Position numbers and translations under genes: made by a program | Source: Pseudofabraea citricarpa | Lineage: Eukaryota > Ascomycota > Leotiomycetes > Helotiales > Dermateaceae | Length of the DNA stretch: 64,000 nucleotides | Direction of reading: 5' to 3' | NCBI GenBank assembly: GCA_029641185.1 | Contig: JAPWGK010000005.1 | Coordinates: forward strand, 2,108,001-2,172,000 | Part shown: positions 1 through 10,629 of the stretch, piece after piece | Numbering within the stretch: position 1 is the stretch's first letter | How the letters are laid out: every line of letters begins with the position of its first letter | The notes under the pieces: model-generated | What the model was told of the DNA's origin: nothing | The model's input: the letters and a program-made list of their open reading frames with translations, nothing else | The model's database searches: none

Positions 1-718
1 GAAATTTTGAAATGTTATGATAATTGAATTCTTCGCGTGGGGGAAAACAAATTATAGTTGCCTAGGTAAGTACTTAAATCACCTCTTAAGCTATGCATAG
101 ATAGCGAACAACTTAGTTAGGTATCTTTTTTTGCTGCCGAGCCTGGACATTCGAACGCTAGAAAGATCCTATATACTGCATCTTATCTCCCAAGGCATTC
201 AATTGAACACTTTAATCCTGCTATACAGTGCTAGCAAGGATAATTATCAGGCGCTGCTGGTTATCACGCCGCATCATGCATCTATGGCTTATGTTTGCCT
301 CACCAAGCCTGCACTTACACTTGGAGATAGATTGGACAATGAGGGTGTTTTTAGAGCTGCGGGTTATAGTTTTACCTGTCATCCGGCGTACTCTTCACAT
401 TTGAACAATTGGTTAATTGATCTTTGAGATCTTTGAGATGGGTAGAGACAAGGGGCAAGAGACAGTTCTTCTTTTCGGATATCATCTATGACTACTGGCA
501 TTATCTTTCGTCATCTTCCGTTGTCTTCGGGTTGATAATCAGTCTCCCTCGATAGGCTTCTTGCCCTTTTTTTTTATTATTTCTGGATCTTATTCTTCTG
601 TACTCGCTTCTTATCCTTTTTCGCAGGTCTGCCTCGAATTCGGCTACTATCTGCCTTGTCCAACATTCCCTTTTAATTATAGCGTTAGGTTCGATCATCT
701 TAATTGATTCAGCACACT
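1..718. other. Left-edge intergenic stretch
   Basis: No gene can be supported here. A 98-codon open frame at 131-427 (+) has fairly natural composition, but it begins at a non-ATG codon and shows no recognisable domain. It could be the last exon of a gene that starts left of the window or plain chance. Confidence 0.4.
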
Positions 719-1800
719 TTATCTCACCTTGACTATTTTGGAAATATCAAATTTCATTTTTCTCTTCCTTGTTGCCCTTCGCTGGCTTGAACCAAACTGA
801 ACCGACATGGTTTCTCTTTGTGTTTGATTGAAATGCATTTTCGAGAAATTGAATCTCGGTTTATCAGACTGTAACAAGCACATCAGCATTTGGATTTTTA
901 ATTGATGGTTTGAGTTACCTGCCTTAGCATCTTCCTCTAATTCTTTGTGTGCCAGTTTCCTCTGAATCTCCGGGTTTACTGCTAGCCAATGTGGTTGTCT
1001 CATAATTAGTTTCGACAATACTTTCTTAGAACGCTATAATAGTCAGCCTTGAGAATTTGCTCACTGAGGGTCGACTCACTATCTTGGCATATCTTTCTGT
1101 ATCTTTCTGGCGCAAGAGCTCTTCCTCCCTCTTCTCGTCTCTATACTCTCCAAGAGACGGTTGTGGGATGATGCCTTTCTCAAGATAAGCATCGTAAACA
1201 GCTTCTGCCTTGTCGTATGTGTCTTGAATTCTTGGATTACAAGCATATGAGGAGCATAGTGTATCGAGAGGGCGAGCTTGCTTGACTAGCCCGGCATCAG
1301 ACATACTTCGAGTGTAGATGAGGAAGTCGAGGATTATTCTTTCGATGAGAGGGCTGTTGCCCATTTGCTGAACAGTCCAGTCAGCTGCGCCTCTTTCAAG
1401 TTGATGCTCTCGATCTGAAAAGTCGAGTGTATTGCATGGTACTCGATCAAGTCTTTCTCTGAGTCTGGAAAGGTATTGCCGGATTGAGCCAGCTGAGTCA
1501 AAGTCCACCCCTCTGAACATGCCGGTCATTGTGTAAACCATCTTCCTGTGCTCGTAGTCAATATTTGCGTTGGCTATTTCAAGATGAGACGGAATCCTGC
1601 GAAGCGGATATATTCATAGGTATGAACGGCTTACAGTTTGTAGATCGGCCACAAGGCGGGCTGGTAGCGCGGGATATCGAGCTCGAATATGCGACTCTTT
1701 GAAATGACAAATCGGACCGAGATGTTTGAAATGATTTCGTTCTCGATAATCGATCTAAATGATCGGCCAAGACTCGAATATCTGCTGAGTTGTAGATCGA
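719..1800 (-). CDS. Hypothetical multi-exon gene or gene remnant, 5' end unresolved
   Basis: I do not recognise the family. Three coherent coding blocks are visible on the minus strand: about 1800-1635, 1596-1080 and 1024-719. The last junction is convincing: a 55-nt intron at 1079-1025 with donor GTGAGT, a branch-like GCTGAC and an AAG acceptor, keeping phase. The first junction (1634-1597, donor GTAAGC, acceptor CGCAG) also keeps the frame, but the intron would be only 38 nt, at or below the usual fungal minimum. The predicted protein is hydrophilic with a charged, helix-prone stretch near the end of exon b (residues such as EYRDEKREEELLRQKD) and a basic C-terminus. No in-frame ATG was found upstream of about 1800, so the start lies in an unidentified exon or the gene is truncated. 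It lies in a gene-poor, repeat-rich stretch, which fits a decaying gene. Confidence 0.4.
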
Positions 1801-4356
1801 GATGAAGTATCCATTGTGATCGTTTTGTTCTCGTGTTGCACAAACTGTTGCCTCCTCGCCTGCCGCACTAAGCGAGTAAGCGATTAAGCGAGCTCCCCTG
1901 AGCATGCTGTAGCATGTCGTAGCATGTTCACTTGTATGGGCCAATATACCAAGACATTCATGCTAATGTCAAAGTTCCCCAGTAACCGTTAGTAACGTTC
2001 TCGAAGCTGCGCTGTGGCTATGCTTCTGTATAACCATTGGGCGAAGGAGGCATATCACATGACTGCTGAGGATGATGTTGATTCGGATGTTCTGCAGCAG
2101 GCAAGATCTATACATGCAGTCTAGCGTACATGTGACAAGATATCCGTTAAAGCGATCAACTTCACAGTATTGATATCAACCTTCACAAATTTGAGACTTC
2201 TCGTGAGGTTATCGATCTGCCAATCGACAAGTTTGTTAAGTGCTTTCAAAAGATTCTTTAGAATTGGTCACTTGTAGACCTTGACCTAGGTCTTGATATC
2301 AATGTACAAACGTGGTGGTCCAGCATCGGGATGCAAACTTGAATATTCTCCAGTGACTCGTCTCATCGCGCGATGGGTAGTATTTATTGAAATCTTGTCT
2401 GCCTGTGCCTTCTCGTTTATATCAATCTGGTCTTCCGTGAGCCAAATGAGCGCTCATTTGATTTGGTTGAAGTATACCTGGACATTCTCACCATCAATCA
2501 TCTTTCGATTATGGCCACAAAAGCCGCTGCTCAGGCTTCGTGAATAGGTAGGCACATTGAGAATATTAGTTCTTGCAGCTTCGTCTAATTCTTATATTGC
2601 GCGTCAGTAATGAATACCATTTTTCGGTTGGTAGAGTACTTGTCAGGTGTATATAATGACAGGGGCAGGCGCTGGTCACTACCTTGATAAAGTAATCCGG
2701 AAGAGGTACATGTGAGGATAAGAGAGGGCATGAACCACGCGTCAATAGCCTACACATGTTATAGTGAATAAGATATGATAGCAATGATAGAAGAAGCGAT
2801 TTCAAGCTTCGTTCACGTGGCTGAAGAAAGTTAGCCTTATTTAATCTCTTAGACTAAGTAAGACTTGAAGATTTAGAAGCTAAGATGTGATTTGTTTTGA
2901 TCCTGTCCCTTGTAAATATATGTAGCCTAATCAAAAGTGACATTACTAAAAAAATACTGTCTTCCTTTCTCAATAGATAGGTATAGTACCTCGGTTTAAA
3001 ACCTCCTTTCCCTCGCTTAAATCTGCACTAAACCTAATTTGAAAAGGCAACTACTTCACAAGCCAAAGTCTAAGGCAGGACAAGAGTCTAGAGATCTAAC
3101 GGCTGAGCTAGAAGATCTAGAGGTACTTGTATATTTTCACCGGAAGCAAATAGCGAAAAGAAATTGAGGCCGGATTCCTGTTTGTATTTTTAACCTTCAC
3201 ACAACAAATAGCACGGTTAGCATCTCCCCAAACCCAACATGCCCCGCTTGAGTGTCTCCAAGCTGGATGCTCTTAGAATTTATCGATGACTCGTAGCTCT
3301 TCTAACCACTACTCGTCTGCCAATATTCCAAAATCTATCCACTACGTGCTCGCAAGCTCCTTCTATGTTACTACCTTCATCTCCCCACGTACCGAAACCT
3401 GAAACCCCAGCCAAGAGCGCTTATCATATTGGTGCCTTGAAGAGATCTTCTCAATGGGTTATTAGGACCGGAGTGGTTGAGGGTAGCTTGTCTTCGAAAC
3501 TCGCCATAAATTCACTACGTTCTTGAAGTCCCTGTGCCGCGGCCGAATGTTGTGCGATACGAAAAAGCGTAAAAGCGCCACGGAAGTAAGTGGGAGTCGT
3601 TAAGACTCTTAAGAGATACAATGTCGTTGAGTTGGACTTGATTTCTCATGTAGCTCCAAATTTCTACTTATTCCAATCTCTGGAGCATTGGCGGTCTTTC
3701 TCGGCGTGGAAATTATAGACGTATGCACGTTTTCACCCTGGTTTGCTGGAAGATATCGAGGCCGCAAGAGCAGATGCATCTCACAGATTAGTTTTGAGCT
3801 TGTGATAAGACCAGAACCATGTCAGCCATGTGGCAGGACCTCTTCGTACTTGGTGTCGGTGGAATGTTTCAATCCTTTGATGTCGTACTTTTCAGCTGCC
3901 GTGTCAAGTATTGTGTGAATTGAAGACCTGGTCAACAGGGTGTTTGTACAAATGTGAAATAAATGCAATTCAAATTAAGCCAGCATGGCTGCCGCTCAGC
4001 TGATGAATCGTCGTGATGTCTCCCCAGCTCTAATATCCCAGCACATGTCTATTCCGTTTAGAGTTGAGCTGTGGATTTAGATTCTACCGCTGGGTTTCTT
4101 TGCCTTTCAACTCTATAGAGTGTTAGCTAGGCGCTTAGTATCGGGTTTCTCATGCTAACCTTTGTCTTATTGCTTGGCCTATTTCGCTTATCTGCATCAT
4201 TGGGCTGTAGACTGGCATTCGAGCACCAACTCTACGGCAAAAGAATATGAAGCCTGGTGCCAAGAATCACAACCCGAATACAGGTGCGATCCATATCTTT
4301 TGAGTTATTTTAAGTCTAACATTGACATGGAATATAGTCAGACTAAGCATAAATAT

Positions 4357-4590
4357 TTCGGGTATATGTATTGATGAGCCCGAAAGTAGTGCTATTTTGG
4401 TTTTTTGTGGCTTCGGAGCACAGTGAGACTCAGCATGCCTTCGTTCCTTCTTCGTCTACATCCACCAACGAACATTTCGGGGTTATGTATGCATAAGGCC
4501 GAGCGTGGTTTCCGTCTTTGCTCTTCACAACTATCACCCAAGAACCATTTCGGGAATAAGTATTTAAGAGGCCGAAAGTGCCGTCTGTCT
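4357..4590. repeat. Three diverged copies of a 31-bp inverted-repeat unit
   Basis: A unit beginning ATTTCGGG and continuing through TATGTAT to GGCCGA or GCCCGA occurs at about 4360-4390, 4476-4505 and 4551-4580. Each copy pairs TCGG at one end with CCGA (CCGAG in copy 2) at the other, so single strands could form a short hairpin. Copies 2 and 3 also share the downstream flank (CGTCTTTGCTCT then CACA). Spacing is about 118 and 75 bp. Confidence 0.6.
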
Positions 4591-5519
4591 TTGCTCTCCA
4601 CAGCTTCGAAATATAGTACGCCTGAGGGCACAAGACCGACAAAAGGCGCAAAGAGTGCCTTCGTTCAGTTGTCAGGTGTCATTTCCTGGTAGAATATAGT
4701 ATCCCAAATGTGAAACGTAATACATCATAGGGTAGATGCATCATTCTAAGAACCCTCTGGGGCCCTGACAACAAGAAAGAAGACGACAACAGGAAGTAAC
4801 CTAAGACTGAAAAGGTCCTCCGCATTCTGAAATCTGCGTGAAGTTCCAAGGGGTGTTTTCCTCGGTGAGCTGCTGTGATTTGTTGAGTGTGCTACATTGG
4901 CTTCAGGGTTTGCTAACAATAGGCATGCTCCTCGAACATAGGCTTCTTCGATTATGATTTTCCTCTCAGGGCTTTTTTGTGTGGAGTTCCGACTTCTGGC
5001 AAGCAAGATCAAGAAGAAGTTGGGATTCGGGAGTTGTATGTGTAGGTATGTGGTGGAAATATCTTGTGATGGTTTTGATTGGTGAAGATGTGGCTAGGCT
5101 CGTGGTTTGCTATCATGTTGGATGTCGATAGCCTCAAGACAAAGAATTGATTAGTGCTTTGGTGTGAATGCAAGGACAGAGTTGTGATAGTAACTAACTT
5201 TGTGAAAAGGGAATATACAGGAAAGAATAATAAGAAGATGTGAAGGAAAAGTATCGGAATATGATTTGAGAGTATATAAACACCTATATATAAAGAGAGA
5301 GAGAGAAAGAGAGAGGGCGATAAGGAGAGAGAGATAACAATAACCTTATCGTCGTTCACAGTTAGTTAAACCAGAGCTTAAGCACTCTAAAAAGAACTAG
5401 ATTCCTTCCTTATGCAGCCAGGTATTTCTGGTTGTAATGTTAGCGAACAAAGCCAACCAAGCCCCAGATGGAGGAGATCAGATATATCCGCCTACATTTT
5501 TTCTACTAAAGAGATTTAG

Positions 5520-5841
5520 GAATTAATCTCCGAATCTTCTTTCGTCTAAGTATAAAACCTGAACTAACTTACTCTATCTGTATAGTAACAACCGGATTCC
5601 ACCTGACAATCGGAATTCTTACAAAACGAAATAGTGCCGCAGGGCAAAACTCGCTTCGCCTATGCTTTATATTCCTTATATTTCACCAAAGAAAATCCAG
5701 ACACCAATCGACAAAACTTAAGAATCAATCAACAAACCTTCTTTCCTTCGTATGAGCTGAAAAACCAGACCGGCTTATGTTATCAGTATAGTGACAACCG
5801 GATTCCACCTGACAACCGGGATCCTTACAAAACGAGGTAGT
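5520..5841. repeat. Diverged tandem duplication, period about 207 bp
   Basis: The segment around 5582-5632 (AACCGGATTCCACCTGACAA, then CGG, then TTACAAAACGA) recurs at about 5789-5841 with a few substitutions. Weaker similarity extends about 60 bp to the left of each copy (CTTCTTTCGTC and CTTCTTTCCTTC). No gene uses the region. Confidence 0.65.
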
Positions 5842-5995
5842 ACGTAAGACGACGCACGTCTAGTTTACCCTTCGCAGCAATAGAATGTTTTCAGGGCGCG
5901 GATGTGAATGGTCAGCTAGCCACCAGTAACTCGTTCCGCTCGACGCCACGGGCGAGGGCAAATCTCTTTGGTATGATGATAGATAGAAACATTAG

Positions 5996-6356
5996 CCAGG
6001 TGAGTTGGTGATTTTATACTCGTGCGTCAACAATGAATAGCTGAGTGGCTGAAGGGGTGGAAAAACATTTACTCCGAATAGCTGGCTTCCAGATGAGTCG
6101 GTGGTTTTATACTTCTGCGTCAACAATGAATACATAAAGGATGGGGTAGGAAAAACATTTACTCCGAATAGCTTGTTTCTGGTGAAGACGCGACGGCGCC
6201 AGGAAAGAAGAGAAAAGAAGAGAAAAGATAGACTGAAATATTAGCTAGGTAGCTAGATGAACTGGTAGTCTTATACCTACCTATGTATCGACAATAAGTG
6301 GCTGGAGGGGTGGCAAAACACAAACTCTGAATGGCTTGTTTCTGGTGAAGACGAGA
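5996..6356. repeat. Three diverged direct repeats of about 95 bp
   Basis: Copies lie at about 5996-6088, 6091-6184 and 6251-6356. Shared blocks, in order, are GAGT(T/C)GGTG or GAACTGGTAG, TTTATAC or CTTATAC, (C/A)TCAACAATGAAT or ATCGACAATAA, GGGGTGG or GGGGTAGG with AAAA, and ACTCCGAATAGCT followed in copies 2 and 3 by TGTTTCTGGTGAAGACG. Copy 3 is the most diverged and is separated from copy 2 by a purine-rich insert. Confidence 0.65.
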
Positions 6357-6710
6357 TAGCCCCAGAAAAAGAAAAAGAAAAAGAGACGAATATTCAGTTA
6401 ATGTTTATACACTCGTATGAAACTGAAGACTGAAGTGTAGTGTATACAGAACTGCTTCTTGGAAGCGGGAATAACGCGGTACTTATAGATCGTCTTTCCA
6501 TCCTGCTGCTAAGCATGTTCTGTTTGTATCCGTGGCTATCAAGAAATGTTCTGTGCTTGGCAGACGGATATGACTCAATTGAAAGCCAAGGCAGCCAAGA
6601 AAACACGATAAACAAACCCCCTCTTTCGTTTGGCATCATCATAAATCATTTCTATTGTTTACTCTCTGGGTATCAAACTCCGTGGACATGTGGAATGCAG
6701 CACCCCCCCT

Positions 6711-7529
6711 TCATCTAAGCAAACCGCCGAGATCCTGTTCCATCCCTCTGATCCTGTCTTCCAATTCTCTCTTTCGCCTCTCGAGTTCTCGGATCTCTTC
6801 CTCTTCCCTTCGGAGATCTTCGTCGGTGACTACGATACTGTCTTCGTCATCCTCGGGTGGCTCGTCTAGTTCTTCTTCGTCGCTATCCACTTCGACGCCT
6901 CTGTTCATCCTCTCTAGCTCTCTGGTCTGCCTCGCAACCTTGACCTCGTAATGCTTCAAGCTCGTCGATAATTTTGCATACCGGCTTCTGATGCTGTGGA
7001 TTTTTTCGATCACCCCCGGCGTAGGATGCACCTCGTTCAACTTCTCCGCGCCTCGCAGTAACACCTCAATGTCGAACTCTCCTCTCCCCTGCTCGTTGCG
7101 TCTGATCTCGGAATGGAGCTCTCCTCCCAAGACGGCAGCAACCGCCGTATTCCGTCGCGGCGCACGCGCAGAAGGCCCGGTGGACGGGACCACCTCGCCG
7201 GACGCAACATTGAAGACGGTCTGTCGACGATTGCTCGACTTGGGATCTGGGTTCTGAGCGGTTGAGGGTGGAAGAGGAGGAGGGACGGAGAAGAGGGCGC
7301 GTTCGTGAGGCTCCGTGTCGCGAATTAGTGAGGTAATGTCATGAGTCGAGAGCAGAGCATTGGTAAAGATTTTAGGTGGGGGGAAGCTACAGCGAGTGAG
7401 TGAGTGAGTGGGGTTGGAACTTGCATATGTAGGATGTAGGAAGAAACGGTGAGGGAAAACGTACGGTAGCGTGGCAATGGACTGGGACGACAGCGAAATC
7501 TGCTCCAGATGTTTTGATAGCAGCGACAT
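6711..7529 (-). CDS. spc34: DASH/Dam1 complex subunit Spc34
   Basis: Subunit of the fungal DASH (Dam1) ring complex, which couples kinetochores to spindle microtubules. Exons are 7529-7465 and 7386-6711; the 78-nt intron (donor GTACGT, acceptor TGTAG) restores the family's opening run around IATLPFPPPKIFTNALL. The protein has 246 residues, a normal length. The N-terminal part carries the conserved region with ITSLIRDTEPHERALFS (about 38-54). The middle is proline-rich and disordered. The C-terminal half (about 150-240) is a long charged coiled coil interrupted by an acidic run (EDDEDSIVVTDED). The start ATG is the only one in frame before the conserved block. The neighbour to the right diverges from it across 1.3 kb. 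Similarity to Spc34 is clear; nothing is broken. Confidence 0.9.
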   Translation of the reverse strand: MSLLSKHLEQISLSSQSIATLPYVFPHRFFLHPTYASSNPTHSLTRCSFPPPKIFTNALLSTHDITSLIRDTEPHERALFSVPPPLPPSTAQNPDPKSSNRRQTVFNVASGEVVPSTGPSARAPRRNTAVAAVLGGELHSEIRRNEQGRGEFDIEVLLRGAEKLNEVHPTPGVIEKIHSIRSRYAKLSTSLKHYEVKVARQTRELERMNRGVEVDSDEEELDEPPEDDEDSIVVTDEDLRREEEEIRELERRKRELEDRIRGMEQDLGGLLR

Positions 7530-8110
7530 GGCGACGACGGGAGGTGGTGGAAGAGTCGTTCAGTGCTGGAGGGCTTCTGTGAAGACTGAACTCTGGTGGT
7601 GGCACGCGTCGACCGTCGTGATTCGAGGGATGTGACGCGATGCAGGCTCGAGGTGAACTCGGGCTGCAGTCACCTGACGACAGAAATGATGATGCTTGTC
7701 TGTCAGCAGCAACAAAACAAAACCCACCAGCTGTCACCGCCTCCAAAAAAAAACGAAAGAAAAAAAAAAAAGATGAGCCGAGGGGCCAAAAAAGTGCCAT
7801 CTCACGAATAATAAGGACGCCGTCGATTTCATGCATTTGGCCTCCGCTGGTAGGTCCTTTCCCTCCCTGTCCTGTGGTTCTCCTTCTTCCCCGAGATTGC
7901 TTCGACTTGACAACGCATCCGGCAAAAATCAACGAGAATGCTTTTGTCGAAGAAGGATCCGTCGTGTGCAAAAGTCGATCCTCCCAAGAAGGACTGGTAG
8001 TAGCAGCACTAGGACTACTACAACCACCACCACTACTACGACCACTACTACGACCACCACCACCACCAACACCACCATCATCACCACCACCACTATCTTC
8101 TCTCGTTAAC

Positions 8111-8141
<31 letters not shown>

Positions 8142-8849
8142 TCACTCACCCACTACTCACTCACTCACCCACCCACCCAACCCTCCTCATTGCTGCCCAA
8201 CCCACCGTCAACCCGGCTTCTCCTCTTGACGCCGCCCGCACACCCTGCGCTGCTATTTCTGGGCCTCTCGCAGGAAATTCAATCCCCAGGCCCAAGTAAG
8301 GTATAAGAAGTTCGGCTTGCCGCAACACATCCCAGGTCTGACAACCCGGACATCGTTCTGTTCCGTTGTCGTCTGCTCTCGAAACAGTCCGTCCCCCTTT
8401 TCCAAACTGAACGGTGCAAGCAACGCCAGTCCATATCTTCGCTCTTATACCACCGCCGCTCCAGTAATTGGTCGCCTTACATTGCTGAACCATCGCGGCA
8501 TATCCTTGCCTTTCCGCACAAGTCATTAAAGGACCGCGCCGCCCCCAGAGACTGCCCTCTGGACCTGATACCACCGCCCGCCCCTATCTTGACAGCACGA
8601 GCACGAGCACAGTCTCCCCCCCAAAGCGACCTTTGTTTGCTTTGCGATTCGCGAGAGTGTCGAGGCCCCTCCAGTGCCAAAGCTCCAATATCCGCATATT
8701 GCTTATCATGACCTGCGATCTCCTAAGGCTTCTTTCTCCTTGTTGGAGATATTTACCACGGGCGTTGACGCCTTGACGAACTTACACACATACCCTTTAC
8801 CTGTGCAGCAACTTGAAGAGTGTGGACAGACACCTCAATCGTCGCAATC
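7530..8849. other. Divergent upstream interval of spc34 and the acidic-protein gene
   Basis: Long open frames on both strands here are products of low-complexity DNA (runs of Ser, Thr, Pro or Gly) and are not credible genes. The interval contains a composite microsatellite at 8020-8178 and a short A-rich run at about 7745-7770. It presumably holds both promoters and 5' leaders. Confidence 0.55.
8020..8178. repeat. Composite microsatellite: (CAC)n, (CA)n, (CACT)n
   Basis: Interrupted ACTACN/CACCAC triplets at about 8020-8100 are followed by a pure CA run at 8110-8137 and by CACT and CACCC repeats to about 8178. One strand is almost entirely C and A. It lies between two divergently transcribed genes. 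Confidence 0.85.
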
Positions 8850-9773
8850 ATGAGGCCACAGACGCCAGACTTCGACTTCTCCCAGCCGTCAGGGCCGTCG
8901 TCTCCACCCGAGACTCCTACCTCGCCCTCCTTCCAGTTTGGACGAGGGCGACGGCATGGAATGCAGAGCTTTCCACACATCTCCCGAACCCTGGACGATA
9001 ACATAAGGGCGCATGGCAATGGGCACCATTTCAGCTACAATCGTTTCGCACGCCTCGAAGAGCTCTCTCCGCGCTCCTCTTCGCCCTCTTCCGACAATTC
9101 CTCGGATAGTGGCAGCCCACCCCGATCTCTCAGCTCAGCGAGATCCGCCAGCTCTGAGGCCGGCGAGCCAGAGAGGGTGTCTCCTCCCCCAAACTTCACC
9201 ACCAAGGCAAACTTTACATTGGAGGAGATCGAGGAGGACGACTACCCTGATCTAGACAGCGATGATGAGGATGTCATACGGCCATACCATTATGAAGATG
9301 CCGAGTCTGATCATGCGCGGTCTTATAAGCGACCGACCGAGCTGGACGCTCGTGTCATTTCAGGTCTACAAGACCTTGATTGCAGTGATCAAGACCAAGA
9401 CTCAGATAGGGATGAGCATCTTGAGTGGCTAGAGCGTCGCCGCGAAGAGAAGAGGAGGAAGCGCAGAAGTTCTGGTAGTGTTAAGAGAACTATCAGCCAA
9501 AGCATCGGAAGTGGAACAGACGAGGAAGACATGATCTCACCTCAATTAGATGCCACGGAAGCTGGGTCCAGTGCACGGAGACTCAGACGCAAGATGGATC
9601 GGACCAGTCTCATCTTTGATGATCCTCCTCCAAGGATAGAGGAATTGGAAGAGCCAGAAAGTTGTGAGGAGCTCGTAGAAATCCATGATGATGATACGGA
9701 AGAAGGGCAAGGGGTCGACCGAAATCTGCCATATTATATCCAAGAGATGGAGGTGGATTCGTCAGAAGAATGA
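8850..9773 (+). CDS. Conserved-type acidic, serine-rich hypothetical protein
   Basis: A single-exon gene of 307 residues that I cannot name. The ATG at 8850 (context GCAATCATGA) was chosen because the frame upstream offers only a GTG. The protein opens with MRPQTPDFDFSQPSG and is rich in Ser/Pro in its first third (SSSPSSDNSSDSGSPPRS). It then has acidic patches (IEEDDYPDLDSDDEDV), a basic cluster (RRREEKRRKRRSSGSVKR, about 200-217) that could act as a nuclear localisation signal, and an acidic tail ending VDSSEE. No catalytic or membrane segment is visible. The composition suggests a mostly disordered nuclear protein, which is inference only. Codon use matches the neighbours, so I regard it as a real gene. 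Confidence 0.7.
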   Translation: MRPQTPDFDFSQPSGPSSPPETPTSPSFQFGRGRRHGMQSFPHISRTLDDNIRAHGNGHHFSYNRFARLEELSPRSSSPSSDNSSDSGSPPRSLSSARSASSEAGEPERVSPPPNFTTKANFTLEEIEEDDYPDLDSDDEDVIRPYHYEDAESDHARSYKRPTELDARVISGLQDLDCSDQDQDSDRDEHLEWLERRREEKRRKRRSSGSVKRTISQSIGSGTDEEDMISPQLDATEAGSSARRLRRKMDRTSLIFDDPPPRIEELEEPESCEELVEIHDDDTEEGQGVDRNLPYYIQEMEVDSSEE

Positions 9774-10629
9774 CTCACGACATGAATAACGAATGATAAC
9801 GAGGGATCGCGGGATGAGTGAATTGGCTTTATGATATGAATTGCATTTTGATTTTCAGCGGGTTGCATTTGAACCATTGGGCGGGCATCTGGGTCGTTTA
9901 AATACCGAGCGTAGCATGATTTAGATCTTCTTTGTTACTTGAGCCTTGTATGTTCATGAATAAAGTACCATCATCATTGCACTCATAGTCCAACCTGCAG
10001 GCATGTGATTCTAGAGTCCCTGTACATGTGGAGGAAGAAAAAAAAACAGGCCGGTTTGTAGCACGGGCCAAACGCTGCAACTGCCAAAAGAATATAGTAA
10101 TTATAACTCTCAAACTGACAGGACTGCACAATATCTATTGTCATACCCAGTGCCTCAGGTCAGCCTGTTTTCCCCACACGTACAAAGTCTCCAACCCGTG
10201 GCTAAAGTGCCATTGGCATATAGTAAGCCAAAGACGTTATTCACTTATGATTCTATGCTTCATCTACTACTGTCAGGATCGTACATGTCAGTTCAGCGTT
10301 CACTATTGCCTGCAATAACTTTGAACTCGATAGCCAGCGACTCGAAACACATTCCACAAATATTTATACCGTATTCCGACCTGCACGAGGCTGTGAGGCT
10401 GAATTGATCTCCAGTGCGGGCAACCGGCGGAACCTGAACCGCAGTCCAGACTCCAATATCCTAGCCTCTCTCTTTCCTAACATACGTCCACAACCACTCC
10501 TTGACTCGACCAACATACTGTCAAATCTCCAAGACGCAAGCTACCATCATTATCTGCACCGGACCAATATCATTTAATTAATTACAGTCTGACATTTACT
10601 CATCGTCGTCTCAAAACTGATCTTCCAGA
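9774..10629. other. Intergenic between the acidic-protein gene and TAF12
   Basis: Contains the 3' end of the upstream gene and the promoter and leader of TAF12. The last 100 bp before 10630 are C/A-rich, typical of a fungal 5' leader. No further gene or repeat was seen. Confidence 0.5.

Larger units (their letters stand above)
1801..6710. other. Gene-poor, repeat-containing stretch
   Basis: About 4.9 kb in which I can support no protein gene. Open frames are short, rarely start at ATG and have no recognisable domains. The stretch contains three separate families of diverged local direct repeats (about 4357-4590, 5520-5841 and 5996-6356, listed individually) and a GA-rich microsatellite at about 5293-5335. 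No terminal inverted repeats or reverse-transcriptase or transposase motifs were noticed, so a mobile-element origin is possible but not shown. Confidence 0.5.

Noticed and set aside
131..427. 98-codon frame at the left edge
   Set aside because: Natural composition but non-ATG start and no domain; kept only as a note in the intergenic entry.
7640..8299. 219-codon open frame on the plus strand
   Set aside because: It reads through A-rich and CAC/CA microsatellite DNA and yields Lys, Pro and Thr/His runs with no domain.
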